DNA from: Toxonevra muliebris
Lineage: Eukaryota; Arthropoda; Insecta; Diptera; Pallopteridae
Direction: 5' to 3'
DNA length: 64,000 bases
Assembly: GCA_963691655.1 (NCBI GenBank)
Contig: OY829326.1
Coordinates: 117,897,388 to 117,961,387, forward strand
Below the pieces are notes generated by a model. The model searched no databases. It was not told where the DNA came from and was given only the letters and a program-made list of their open reading frames with translations. The translations under genes were made by a program, and so were the position numbers. Shown here one piece after another: positions 15,101 to 24,541 of this stretch; within the stretch, counting starts at the first letter, position 1; the number at the start of each line of letters is the position of its first letter.

Positions 15101-15795
15101 AGAATTATTCCAAAAAGTAAAGAAAATAGTGAGATACTTGAACGCCGGGCACCCCAATCGCGATGTTGCAGTGGGAGGCCAAAGAAATTTATAAACGCGA
15201 ACCTAGACGCAATAAAACGCTTGTTATTCGACAAAACAACGACTCCAAAAAAGGAATTGCAACAAAGTTCCATTTTCATTCTTGCAATAATAAATAAATT
15301 TATTAATAAATTCTATCGAGTTTGTACATATATGAAAATTTATTTAAATAGTAGGTACATTTTGGTCCCTTTAGGTCACTTAACCTGTGCAACAACTGCG
15401 CTGAACCTTAAATCTTTTAATCGGAATTTTATCTTCAATTCGACAATTGTTTTTTTCCGTTTAATTTCACACCACTGGTTATAGTAGAGGTACCTTTATC
15501 TGAAATGACAGAGATATAGTTTCTCCATTTTTTCTTTGTCCATAAATTGTCAGGTCAGATTTTCTCAAACCATCTACTTCTTGCATTTCTTCGTTTATTT
15601 TTTTTAGATTCATCTTTAAATTCAGATCAATGTATTGCCATACTACTGAAGCAGATACAAGATTTACGTAAGACCTACAATATGATCAAAAGTGATCTTG
15701 CCAGCATTGATCGACGGCGTAAGAAGCTTCGACGACGTGAACGTGAAAAGAAGCAACAGCTGCAGAGTCAGCAGCAACTAAAGATTGGAACTTGA
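118..15795 (+). CDS. htk: ARID4/RBBP1-family chromatin protein (hat-trick), complete, six coding exons
   Basis: Exons: 118-123, 269-877, 940-2206, 8802-13994, 14082-14240 and 15608-15795. Their 7422 nt keep one frame, giving about 2473 aa. The start is ATG at 118 (A at -3), followed by CAA and a GTGAGT donor; this yields MQ-QVDQDPPSLPVGTEV, matching the N-terminal length of vertebrate ARID4A. Domains in order: a Tudor/RBB1NT region (about residues 12-260, with VVFDDGD and SETLDQLPLTHPEHFG), an ARID DNA-binding domain (about 300-392, DRGTPLNKVPS and KRGGYN), a Lys/Asp/Glu repeat (about 560-615), a chromo-barrel domain (about 665-735, YLVHYTGWNNRYDEWVP), a long low-complexity Ser/Thr/Ala tail, and a basic C-terminal coiled segment containing ASIDRRRKKLRRRERE, typical of the family. 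In mammals ARID4 proteins bind RB and belong to SIN3-HDAC corepressor complexes; a nuclear chromatin role is inferred. The exon 4 donor (GTATAG at 13995) is weak but phase-consistent. Confidence 0.9.
1970..2135 (+). repeat. Lys-Asp/Lys-Glu codon repeat inside htk exon 3
   Basis: About 55 codons made almost only of AAA/AAG alternating with GAT/GAC/GAA/GAG. Because the unit is purine-only it is open in several frames and also on the complement (Ser-Leu-rich); those frames are shadows. The encoded segment should be a long, highly charged, probably helical or disordered spacer between the ARID and chromo-barrel domains. Its length is likely variable between alleles. Confidence 0.85.
3030..3289 (+). 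mobile_element. tRNA-derived SINE, old 5'-truncated copy
   Basis: From a partial B box (GATTCGATTCC near 3036) to the tail CTAACCTAA, this stretch aligns along its length with the reverse complement of 44449-44761. Shared landmarks are AATTATAAGA, GGCAAAACCACCAAG, the GCGTTAAACTGTAGGTCCAA segment and GTGGTA-CACAATGG. It has many substitutions compared with the 44.5 kb copy, so it is an old insertion in htk intron 3. Confidence 0.75.
4221..4512 (-). mobile_element. Tc1-like transposon 3' remnant
   Basis: On the minus strand, MPRRLPAVM is followed after a frame slip by RGPTKY and a stop (4468-4512), which is the usual C-terminal end of Tc1-family transposases. About 250 bp further on, GTACAGTGAAGAACAAAAGT (4221-4240) looks like a Tc1-type terminal repeat. 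The rest of the transposase is missing, so this is a dead 3' fragment. Confidence 0.55.
5055..5060 (-). terminator. Poly(A) signal of the sulfite oxidase gene
   Basis: TTTATT on the plus strand gives AATAAA on the minus strand, about 65 nt past the stop codon at 5123. It is the nearest canonical signal. Confidence 0.55.
5123..6977 (-). CDS. shop: Sulfite oxidase, mitochondrial (shopper), complete, two exons, nested in htk intron 3
   Basis: Exons 5996-6977 and 5123-5928 (phase-1 intron, GTAAGG...TTTTAG) encode about 595 aa. The protein oxidises sulfite to sulfate and passes electrons to cytochrome c in the mitochondrial intermembrane space, the last step of sulfur amino acid breakdown. Residues 1-60 are basic and Ser-rich, followed by a hydrophobic segment (about 64-79), as in a bipartite mitochondrial presequence. 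A cytochrome b5 domain follows (about 128-205) with HPGS at His163 and a second candidate haem ligand, His187. The molybdopterin domain has IMCGGNRRSEM, with the Moco-binding Cys at 312, and the intron falls in VKG-LSWGAGAVG. The C-terminal dimerisation domain is complete (GYAWSGGGRRI, WxxAxLEQE). It is transcribed opposite to its host gene. In Drosophila the gene is known as shopper. No breaks were seen. Confidence 0.93.
6978..8801. other. htk intron 3, part downstream of (5' to) the nested gene
   Basis: Contains the 5' flank and promoter of the sulfite oxidase gene, a (CT)n run at 7980-8002, several T/A homopolymers and the htk exon 4 acceptor (TTCATAG at 8795-8801). No TATA box can be assigned to the nested gene. 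No other gene was seen. Confidence 0.5.
10545..10610 (+). repeat. TCA/TCT (poly-Ser) codon repeat in htk exon 4
   Basis: A run of Ser codons (TCATCTTCATC type) followed by alternating Ser-Thr. It is in frame with htk and lies in the disordered central region. The complement reads as Asp/Glu-rich and is a shadow. Confidence 0.8.
14241..15607. other. htk intron 5
   Basis: 1367 nt between a good GTAAGT donor and a TTTTTTAG acceptor. Short chance ORFs occur on both strands without recognisable protein features. No repeat boundary could be defined. Confidence 0.5.
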
Positions 15796-15845
15796 AAAAT
15801 ACGGCACAGCAAATATAATTAAATATACTTACATATATGAAAATT

Positions 15846-15851
15846 AATAAA
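15846..15851 (+). terminator. Poly(A) signal of htk (proximal)
   Basis: AATAAA about 50 nt after the htk stop codon. A second AATAAA lies at 16010-16015, only about 20 nt from the poly(A) signal of the convergent gene. Confidence 0.5.
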
Positions 15852-16036
15852 AGTTAGAATATAAGTTTGAATGCGCGCACAAAAAGAATTATGAAGTTTG
15901 TGAAAACGTTTGCGCATATTCTTACTCCTTATCTCTTGTTTACTCATTTGCATAGCATTAAATTAGAAATTTAAGAATCGTGCAAATATATATTCGTGAA
16001 TATTAAGATAATAAACATTACAAAGAATAACTCAAT

Positions 16037-16042
16037 TTTATT
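16037..16042 (-). terminator. Poly(A) signal of the DCXR-like gene
   Basis: TTTATT on the plus strand gives AATAAA on the minus strand, about 20 nt beyond the stop at 16062. The 3' UTR is therefore very short and abuts or overlaps the end of htk. Confidence 0.6.
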
Positions 16043-16061
16043 GTAAAAATTCATTTACTCT

Positions 16062-19000
16062 TTAAGCTGCCGAATAACCACCCTCCAAATTCAATTGATG
16101 TCCATTAACGAAACTCGATTTATTACTCAGCAAATAGGTAATGCCATCGATAACCTCCTGGAGCTCGCAAAAACGACGTAGTGGTATATGCGCCAGCAAT
16201 GGTCCTGACTTCTTTGGATCACTCCAATTATCACGTCCCATTTTTGTTAGAACCACTGTGGGATTAACCGAATTGACGCGTATTTTACGTGGTCCCAACT
16301 CGAGTGCCAATGAACGTGTCAAAGAATCGACTGCTGCTTTTGTAGCACTGTATACGGTATGCCCATCTAAGGAACGTGATGCTGCCAGCGATGAAACATT
16401 TACTATTGACGCACCATCTTTTAGTTTCGGAGTCAAGGCTTGAGTAACATTAAAAACTGCTTTAATATTGACATCGAAAGTGCTGCATTAAATATTTATT
16501 ACATTTAGTTGATAAAAATAAAACTAGCATAGCTAAATAATAAATTACTTACTCATCGAAATCCTTTTCGGTTAGCTCATTGAATGGCTTAATTACAGCC
16601 ACACCTGCATTATTAACCAAACCATCTAAGGGCGGCACGGTGGCGAGTGCTTCACGTGTTGCTTTCCAATCTTTTAGATCGACTTGCAGTATTTCAATTG
16701 ACTCTTTAGCTTCAAGTTTAAGCTGCTCCAAACCATCTGCCGATCGTGACACAGCGATAACTTTAACGCCCAGAGCTAATAGTTGCTTACAAAGCTCATT
16801 TCCAATGCCTGGTATGAGTGTATAGAAAATAATAAATATTTATTAGTTTACTTTGAAATTAATGCTATTTAATAAAATGTACAGAAAGTGCACTCTAAAT
16901 ATTTTACTATGCGATAAGTAATTCAGAAAATATGTTTATACAATAGAAAAATGTTTACATAAATATAATCTGGTTAATTATTTTAATATAAAGTTTGACA
17001 TACTACACTTGTACCTTAAACACAATTGCGTCGGACGAGGCTAGCAAGATATGCAAATCCAAGTCGGAGACAATCTGACGGTTCAATCTGCGATTGAGGG
17101 TATAATTTTAAAATTATGACACGAAAGTACGCCTTTTTTTAGGTACGTTTTTGGCTTTGCAATGCCATGCATGTGAAAGTATATCGCTACCTTAATGCCC
17201 TGACACACATTTTTAAATATTTGTAGGAGCAAAAAACATCTCCAAACTTTATTATTTTAACTAAAAGAACAAAGACGTAAGTTTGGGTTGAATCCTCTAA
17301 AAACTATTTGACTACAAAAAAGTTCATTAAACCTGTTTCTGAAATCGTGATTTTGAAAAATTAACTCTTAGCTTTAATTCTGTGGCAATAAGGAATAACA
17401 GCTAAACTCAAAAGTCGAATAAAAACCTGCTGCGTATTTTATATTATAAATCCCAAAATGTTGAAAGTTTTTGGAAAATTTTTGCAATTTAGCAGTCTCC
17501 ATAGTTTTTTATTAATTAAACTCCAATAATTATTTAAGAACTTTCAATATTTTGGGTTTTATAATGAAAAATACGCAACAGGTTTTTATTCGACTTTTGA
17601 GTTTAGTTTCCTTATTGCCACAGAATTGTCATAGTCCCCTTTTCCACACAGCAAGTTTTCTTGTCAGCAAGTCGAGTTTATAGGCAAGAGACGAAAAACG
17701 AATAGAGACAAGTACAGACTTGCTCGTACCGGCAAGTTTTCTTTTGTGCTGTTCGTTCTTTGATATTTCTCTTTATTCTTATTTGTCATTTTAAGTTGGA
17801 TACGCATTGATTTTGGTTTCTTATTAGAAAAAATAAACAGTTTTCATTTAAAATTGCACATTTCTTCAACTAATCTTTTTATTTTTATTCAATAAGATGA
17901 AATCATCTTATTTATTTATTTATTTTTATTTAATAAAATGTTAATAAAAAGTTTTTCAGAACATGAATGACGGACAAAATAAAAGAATTGCCCAAGAAAT
18001 TTTGCTGTGTGGAAAAGTAAGTGGCAAGTCCAAAAGAGAATTGGAAACTTGCCGACAAGAAAACTTGTCGTGTGGAAAACTTGTCTCCTAAAAACCCAAA
18101 AAAAAAAAATTGAGGCTAGATGCAGGTGAAAACGTTTAGTTCTAATACTCGTAACTCGATTTTGAAAAAGAGCTTTTACGCCTTTAGCAAAAAAAAAGAT
18201 AGCGATATGTAGTTACATATATATAAAGACATTTTTCATAAAAATCCAAATGCTTCGGGCAGAAAAGTAGCTCAAAAATGCAGTTACTCTAATCATTTCT
18301 CCGTAAAGTAAAGAGGAAAGCTGGCCATTAATCGTACAAAGTTAAGAAAATTCCAGATCGGTATGCTACGAAAAACATTGACGCTTCCAGGAAACGACTC
18401 TTATGTAGTGGATAAGCGGGGAAATGTGCCAGAGAAGTACAGAATCCAAGCTTCATAAGAAATTTCTCGTGTGGCAGGTTATATGTAGCTTTGTTGAAAG
18501 AAGCCAGCCCGCCGTATGAAACTTCTGGGTCAATCTACACGGATATTTATGCATTATTACTGAATGCTTGCAAAAGAGGTTAAAACCATTTGTAATGCAG
18601 CATACAGTATCCAACTTCTTCTGGCCTGATCTGAAATTGCAATACTATGGAAAAAAAAAGGTTGGAGTGATACACCAGCAATAATATCAATATTATAGTT
18701 AGAGAGGCTAATCCGCCAAACCACCCAGAGCTGAAGCCAGTGGAACGTTATTGGGCTCAAATTAAGTGCAAACTGAAGGAGACGAAAGGAATTTAAGATT
18801 AAGTGGACTGCAGCTTTCAAAAACGTTCATGAAAGCACTATAAAGGCCTTGCTGGAGTGAATTCCTGAATAAGTTCTAAACTTCATTAAAAAAAAAGAAT
18901 TATAATTAATCTTTTTTCTTAATAAGTTTTAAAAGTGAACCATAATAAAAAAAAAGCTTTCGGTTACTTGAGTTTTAATTTTTTCATCTTACAATTTTTT

Positions 19001-19529
19001 TGTGCGCACTCCTTAATCGCGGTTGAATTTTTTAAAAAGTTCTGAGCGACACAGACTTATTTTCCTCGCTGCATCTTGAATATGACTGTATAATATTGCA
19101 TTATCTTTTCATTGACCTTATAATTATGCAACAGCAAAAATCAGCAGCATGTCAATAAAAGCAACAACAATCGAGAGCACTTTCATTGAGTACAATTTTG
19201 TTGTTGCTTTTTGTAAAAAATAGTGTTGCTTTATTTATATGCAACTTACCTTAAACTTTGAATTTGTTGCACAGTGTAATGGTTAGAAGCATCTTATGGT
19301 TTATAGAACAATTATATCTGAACCGATTCTTTGCAACTACTACACTTTCAAACTAAATAATTTTGCATATTGTGTGACCCGCTTGATGATCTGTCATCAT
19401 TAATATTTTTGTAATCTTTTTATTTTATTTAAGTGCAAATAGCTTAGAAAATTATTATATTACATTTAAATATTTACCTCTTCCGGCTCCAGTTACGAGA
19501 ATTACTTTATTTGCTAAGTCGCCAAACAT
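16062..19529 (-). CDS. DCXR-type short-chain dehydrogenase/reductase, complete, three exons
   Basis: Exons 19478-19529, 16553-16808 and 16062-16482 total 729 nt, or 242 aa; human DCXR has 244. The small first exon is supported by MFGDLANKVILVTGAGR joining GIG across the intron, rebuilding the Rossmann motif TGAGRGIG (about residues 13-20). Further SDR landmarks are NNAGVAV, VNVSS (catalytic Ser about 133), the YSATK motif (Tyr147, Lys151) and NPTVVLTKMG. NPTVV and ALELGPRKIRVN are close to vertebrate L-xylulose reductase, which uses NADPH to reduce L-xylulose and alpha-dicarbonyls in the cytosol. Substrate is inferred from family resemblance; other carbonyl reductase activity is possible. The first intron (16809-19477) is full of repeats, while the second is only 70 nt. 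It is convergent with htk. Confidence 0.88.
17376..17627. mobile_element. Foldback (hairpin) element, about 252 bp
   Basis: The left arm begins AATTCTGTGGCAATAAGGAA and the right arm is nearly its perfect reverse complement. The match continues through AACTCAAAAGTCGAATAAAA, ACCTG-TGCGTATTTT and CCCAAAAT-TTGAAAGT for about 85-90 bp with few mismatches. Only about 80 bp lie between the arms. There is no coding capacity. The copy would form a long stable hairpin in transcripts of the host intron. Confidence 0.85.
17636..18086. mobile_element. MITE with TTTTCCACAC termini
   Basis: The left end CTTTTCCACACAGCAAGTTT is matched in reverse by GTGTGGAAAA with CTTGTCG at 18062-18082. A perfect inner inverted copy (TTGCTGTGTGGAAAAG) lies near 18003. 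Many short AAGTTTTCTTGTC/CTTGCC repeats occur inside. It is about 450 bp and non-coding; no target duplication could be fixed. Confidence 0.6.
18420..18860 (+). pseudogene. Decayed Tc1/IS630-superfamily DDE transposase fragment
   Basis: Plus-strand reading frames, broken by stops and frameshifts, give HKKFLVWQVICS (from 18454), then FWPDLKLQYYGKKK, then NPPNHPELKPVERYWAQIK (from 18710). The order and spacing fit the catalytic half of an insect Tc1/IS630-type transposase, ending in the N-PP-PELxPxERYWA block. There is no intact ORF; the relic cannot be active. Confidence 0.7.
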
Positions 19530-20730
19530 ATTTTTAATCTGCCGCGATTTCGCACAAAATGCTTTCAATTTGATAAGCAGAAATAAACTACGGCAATAAA
19601 GTCACAAAATAATTGAATACAAGTTTTTGATTAGCTTAAATGAGCGCAAACTTGACTAAACCGACTAAACAATAGCAGAAAATAAAAAGCTTTTCAGCTT
19701 GATGCTCGCAACAATGATAAAGGAAAAAAATAATTTTTTAACACTAACATGACTAATAAATAATTGACTGTCATCTTTATTATTTTATTTTGAAACACAT
19801 TCTATTTTTGAAGTGAAACTTCTTTAGTTAGGGTAAATCGAAAGCTTGCAACGGAAGTCATTTTGTTGTTGCACTCATACGAAACTAATAAGAAACGAAG
19901 ATATGCTGTTGTTAGTGTTTAGCGAACGAAGTCGTATGGAGATCGGCTGCATACAATGATTTAGAAGGCGAATGGAGGCTTTTATTTCTAAATAATTTTA
20001 TGCAAAAAGACGGCAGTATCGACATTTGTTTTTGACATAAATAATTCCTTGGGACAAATTTTGTACCCTCTGTACCCTTAAAAAGTTTTGTAGGAGCCTT
20101 ATTTCGTGAGCCACACAGTAGCGCTACCACTGAAAGTATTTTTTTTTTCGCAAACTAAGCACATAAAACCAGATTTAATTTTGCTAATATGTAGTTTACT
20201 TATTAAAGTTACTTCACTTCACAAAAAAATTTGAAAACGACAGCCCTGCCCCATGCACCTCTGTGTCCAACACTACAGTCCAAAACTAATCACTAGGCTA
20301 CGGCGACCACCAAACATATATATAAGTTCTTTATTACGTAGGGCAAGAGGATACGTTGCTAAAAATAACTAATATATGATTCTCTATTGTTAACTAGTAA
20401 CTTTTTTATATTTTACGAAAAGTAGGCGTGTCGATTGAAATCCATACATATATGTTTATAGTATGAGATGAATCAGTACCTACCCATGAAATAAATTTGG
20501 ATAACGTCTACCAGGTCCGTAGAGGGAAGTGATGTTGCAGAATAAATACATCGAAAGGATTCACAGTATAAAATGTCTACTGCGGAGCTCGCACCCCAAC
20601 GCTCAGGGTGGAAGACTACCTAATTGCCTTGTTAGTAAGTTACTTTGTAATAATTGTTGGGGAAAGTTTTAATTATCCCCTCTTTCAATTTATTGTTGAC
20701 TGTGTTGTAAATGCGCACTATACAATAGGT
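19530..20730. other. Intergenic, no gene seen
   Basis: The 5' flank of the DCXR-like gene, then AT-rich DNA. A segment of about 60 bp at 19864-19923 recurs inverted at 47243-47300. A sequence at 20245-20310 looks like a degraded tRNA-derived SINE head on the minus strand. Confidence 0.45.
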
Positions 20731-22048
20731 TTGTTCACGTACTTTCCCAGTAAAAACTTGTAGCGAGAGAGTAAAAGAAAGATTGAGAAAAATATTCTCG
20801 GAAAAAGACAAATAGCTGAAAAAGTACGTGAACCGAAAACTAGTAAAAACTTGCAAGTAAACAGCTGATCGATTGTTTTGACAGCAAATTTTTAGCGGAA
20901 AAAAATATTTTGCGGTTGTGATTTTTGTAAATTCTCAAATTGTAGTAAAGTGCTCTCCAAAGATTTTCAAGCGAGCGAAAAGTAGAATGTTTGGAAAATA
21001 GCATTGAAGTGTGCATTTAATGAATGGGTGCATTTAGAAGGTACAGCTGTTGCGCAATTGTGGCGTGTGTGTCTTCTGAATGGGTTGTTGTGAATTTCTG
21101 CTCCGTGGAGCTGTTGGCATTTCGACGCCATTTTTTCCATCATATTATATTTCTGCTCTTTCGGGCCAACATGTTGTTTCAAAAGACCTGCGCCGTCTAT
21201 TTTTGTTTATCGGCGATTTAGCGATTTTTAGACGGTGGTTGGTAGCCGATATTTTCTTTTGTTTCGGCGGTTGATATAAAAATACTCGAATATAATATTT
21301 TAAACAATCCTATTGGTTGGTAGCAAGTAAAAACAAAGCGGCGGCGCGAAGTTGACTGTAAGCCGCACGGCGCAGGTTTCTGGCTTATAGTTAAACAAAT
21401 ATATATAAGAAAATATACATGATGGCTGCCGAAGATACAGCTTCAATTCAATATACAATTGGCGAGTGTATTTAATAATAGATATCTTTCATTATTTTTG
21501 TCTTTGATAAAATTAAAATTTTTTCACTTTTTTTGTTTCTCAAAAAATAAAACAGCTGTTCCTCAAAAATTTGGCAAATGATCCATCATGCCATTCAGAA
21601 GACACAAAATGTATATATGTAGCAGAAGCGAACTTAATCTCAACATGTTGAGCCTCCGGTGTGTCTTCTGAATGCAACCATTTACTTCATTTTCAGATGC
21701 CGTTTTTTTGCGTGCTGCATTTCTTGTGTGCACACCAGTATTCACAAATACTACTTACATCTTCCTCAATATCACAAATATTTCTTTTCCCCCTCAGTTT
21801 TATTGAAAACCACAACAAATTTACTAAAATTAATAAATCACACTTCTTGTTGACGTTCAAATTTTTGACAGTTCTTTTTTTCTGCAGCTAAAAATTCTTG
21901 CAAGTAAAAATTTTACTAGTAGGAATTTGCACCTCCTTTTCTCTCTCTCATTTTTTTACGCTCTCGTTTTTCTCTCTCGTTGCAAGTTTTTCGAGTACGT
22001 GAACACTTTACTAGTAAAAACTTGTAACAATTTTTTGTACGTGAACAG
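20731..22048. mobile_element. Non-autonomous element of about 1.3 kb with GTTCACGTAC termini
   Basis: GTTCACGTAC starts at 20733 and its exact reverse complement ends at 22046. Both subterminal arms also share GTAAAAACTTG, CGAGAGAG, TTGCAAGTAAA and TTTTTAGC motifs in inverted order, and each arm carries a second internal GTACGTGAAC. Inside, CATTCAGAAGACAC (21591) and GTGTCTTCTGAATG (21660) make a smaller hairpin, and that motif recurs at 21067. No transposase is present. Confidence 0.55.
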
Positions 22049-22374
22049 AGCTAATTTGAGGAAGTAGCAACATCAGCGAATGTAGTGAATACCCTCCCTC
22101 AACTTTCATTACTTTCGCCAAAGAAAAAGTCTCAAACTTCATTCTAACAGGATCCTGTCCGTTTTAAACTATTTTCTTAATCAATTTAAGATGTGGTAGG
22201 TTCGAATGAAGATCTTCAAAATCGGTATATAAGTTGTAATGGTCTGGTACGATATATCGAAAATGAAAATGTCGAATAATGAAAACAAAAAAGGTTGAAA
22301 AAAATGCAGCACATTTTGCACAACATTATTTACATTTATTTCGACTTCATTTATTAAAAAAAATTTTATTTATT

Positions 22375-23065
22375 TGGCCGAAGCCGAACCGAACTTCGAG
22401 CAAAATTTTAATGCTTGACTATCAATAAGTTTTTACTTTTTGAATGAAAAATTTGGCCTTATTTATAATAAAAATGTTTATGTATATTATTTAAATAATA
22501 ATATATTTTTTTATTTCTGAATAGTATCACGTTTTAAAAAAAATAAAAAAATTCGGAACCGTTAACTTAAAAAAAACACTTATTTTTATAATTCATGGAA
22601 CACAAAATACATATCGCTCATTTACTAAAAGACTGTCATAACTCAAAAAACGCGATTTTGCAGAAATCGCGTTTAAAGTTTTCAATTGACTCCCATTTTG
22701 TAGAAAAAAGAATAAATCTTATAATTTTCACGCGCAGAGTATACAAGATATTAATATGAAATTTTTACACAATATGAAGTGTGATATAATGAATAATTCG
22801 GCATTATTAACTCAAAAATCGTGTTTTTTGACTTATGACAGTCTTTTAGTAAATGAGCGATATTACAAAACACAAAAACTCAAAAAAATTGTTATTATTA
22901 ATAATCAAAACTAAATAACTGTGTATTAGTGTACAAATAACAATTTGTCAGCACAAGAAAATTTGTTCTTGTTTTCGGCTAATGTTCGGCCCATTTTCGG
23001 CCGAAGCCGAACGCCAAATTTATGGCCGAACTTGGCCGAAACCGAATGTTCGGTCGAACTCTACT
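22375..23065. repeat. GCCGAA-rich repeats flanking the TA-MITE
   Basis: GGCCGAAGCCGAAC at 22376 and a cluster of GGCCGAA/GCCGAACG/TTCGGCC motifs at 22975-23060 lie on both sides of the 247-bp MITE. They may be the two ends of an older element split by the MITE, or simple sequence expansions. Confidence 0.35.
22614..22860. mobile_element. TA-flanked MITE (mariner/Tc1 type), 247 bp
   Basis: The ends are TCGCTCATTTACTAAAAGAC and its exact inverse. The match continues through TGTCATAA and, with two mismatches, the next 17 bp. TA dinucleotides flank both sides (22612-22613 and 22861-22862), as in Tc1/mariner target duplications. The termini are perfect, so the copy is probably young. Confidence 0.85.
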
Positions 23066-23105
23066 TCAAATACAAACCCTAATCGCAGTTAGTCGTCAGT
23101 ATATG

Positions 23106-24533
23106 CAATGGCGGTTCTAGGATTTGGGTTTGGGGGGTTCTGATTTTACTAAATTAAAAGATAAATATCAGACCAAAACCCAGACCTGACCAAAAACTGG
23201 TACAAAAATTTTATCAAAAACAGGTTAAAAATTAAAAGATAACTGGAACAAAACTGAGACCAAAATTCAAACTAAAATAGGATAGAAATTTAGGCGGAAA
23301 TTTCGACCAAATTTTAAACTAAAATTCCAATACTTTTTTCAGATTGAAGTTCACACCAAGAAAAGAACCAAATTTAGATCAAAAATCTAGATCAAAATGA
23401 GACCAAATTCAGATCAAAATCTTGATTATGACTTTTCTAATGGATTTATATTGTTAAATGATCTATTTTGAGAAAACAATTTGAAGGAAATTTTAATTTC
23501 CTTTGACAAAAAATTTTGATGAAACAATTTGATACTTCTCTATTTTTTGGGTCATTTTTGGTCGAAACCAAAACCCGAAAAAAATTCAATTAAGATAACA
23601 ATTGATTTGGATAGTACTTTAAACGAATTTTTAAAATATATATTCATATCACTCTTAGCATTGATATCATATTAATATCGGCCTGGTGGTGAGTTTACGA
23701 TCTCACAACTTCATAACCAAGCACTTCATTTTTATGAAAAATTAAATACGTTCTTTAAGTCTGTTATACATTACTTAAAATGTAAATATATCTTAATTTG
23801 ATAAAAAAACCAATACGTTTTAAATTTCAACGAGATCCGTACACGCTTTCGGGTACCGGGCAAAAACCGGTGAAAAAAAAAAATGTTCAGACCACAAATC
23901 GACCCGAAGTTCCAAAAAACTCAGACTAAAAACCCAAAAACTCAGACCAATAGTTAGACAAAACTTTAGGCCAAAAGGACACCAAATACTGGACGAAAGT
24001 AACCCAAAATTCAGACTAAAAACTAGTAGGAATATCCGATAAATATTTACATCAAAAAATTTTAACTTAAATTAAATAAAAACAAAACCAAAATTCCCGA
24101 CGAATTCAGCCAAATTTTAAAACAAAATTCAGACTGATTTCGGACCGAAATTTAGACGAAAATAGTATCAAAATCAAACCAATTCAGACGAAAATTTTAA
24201 CCACAACTCAAACTAAGATTAAAACTGAGGCTAAAAAGGCGCAAAATACAAATTAAAAGCAAACCAAAATTTAGACCAGAAATCAGATCAAACGCTGGTC
24301 TACAAAAGCTGGAAAGCAAATCAAAATTTAGACCAAACATGGATTAAAACTCAAACCAAATTCAGATTAAAATTCAAACTAAAATAAAACAAAATTCACT
24401 GCTGATGGCTTTTTTTTTTTGGAAAAATCTAAATATTTTTGATTTCACAAAAATGACTGTTTACTATAAGATTGTCGCGTTCTGGGCCTGGGGAAGGGGC
24501 TTCCCTATATCCCACCCCCTAGATACGCTACTG
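23106..24533. mobile_element. hAT-like non-autonomous element, 1428 bp, 8-bp target duplication
   Basis: AGTATATG occurs directly before (23098-23105) and after (24534-24541) the element. The left end is CAATGGCGGTTCTAGG and the inverted right end is CAGTAGCGTATCTAGG. Both ends are followed by a G-rich stretch (GGGGGGTTCTGA on the left). The interior has no ORF and consists of a degenerate short repeat (see the separate entry). 8-bp duplications with short CA-starting inverted repeats are the hallmark of hAT transposons. Confidence 0.75.
23160..24385. repeat. Degenerate GACCAAAATTCAGACTAAAA-type tandem repeat inside the hAT-like element
   Basis: Dozens of irregular units of about 10-20 bp built from GACCAAAA, CAGACTAAA, TTCAGA and AAATTTAGAC fill two blocks (about 23160-23420 and 23880-24385). 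They are separated by about 450 bp of other sequence. No coding frame is present. Confidence 0.65.
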
Positions 24534-24541
24534 AGTATATG

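Larger units (their letters stand above)
16809..19477. other. Intron 1 of the DCXR-like gene, repeat-filled
   Basis: 2669 nt with a GTAAAT donor and a CATACCAG acceptor on the minus strand. It contains the hairpin element at 17376-17627, the MITE at 17636-18086 and a transposase relic at about 18420-18860, almost back to back. No exons were seen inside it. Confidence 0.65.

Noticed and set aside
20245..20310. Second tRNA-like SINE head on the minus strand
   Set aside because: A box recognisable but B box degraded and no body match to the other SINE copies; too weak to call.
21024..21274. Overlapping short plus-strand ORFs in the 20.7-22 kb element
   Set aside because: No transposase motif and they end within repeats; treated as non-coding.
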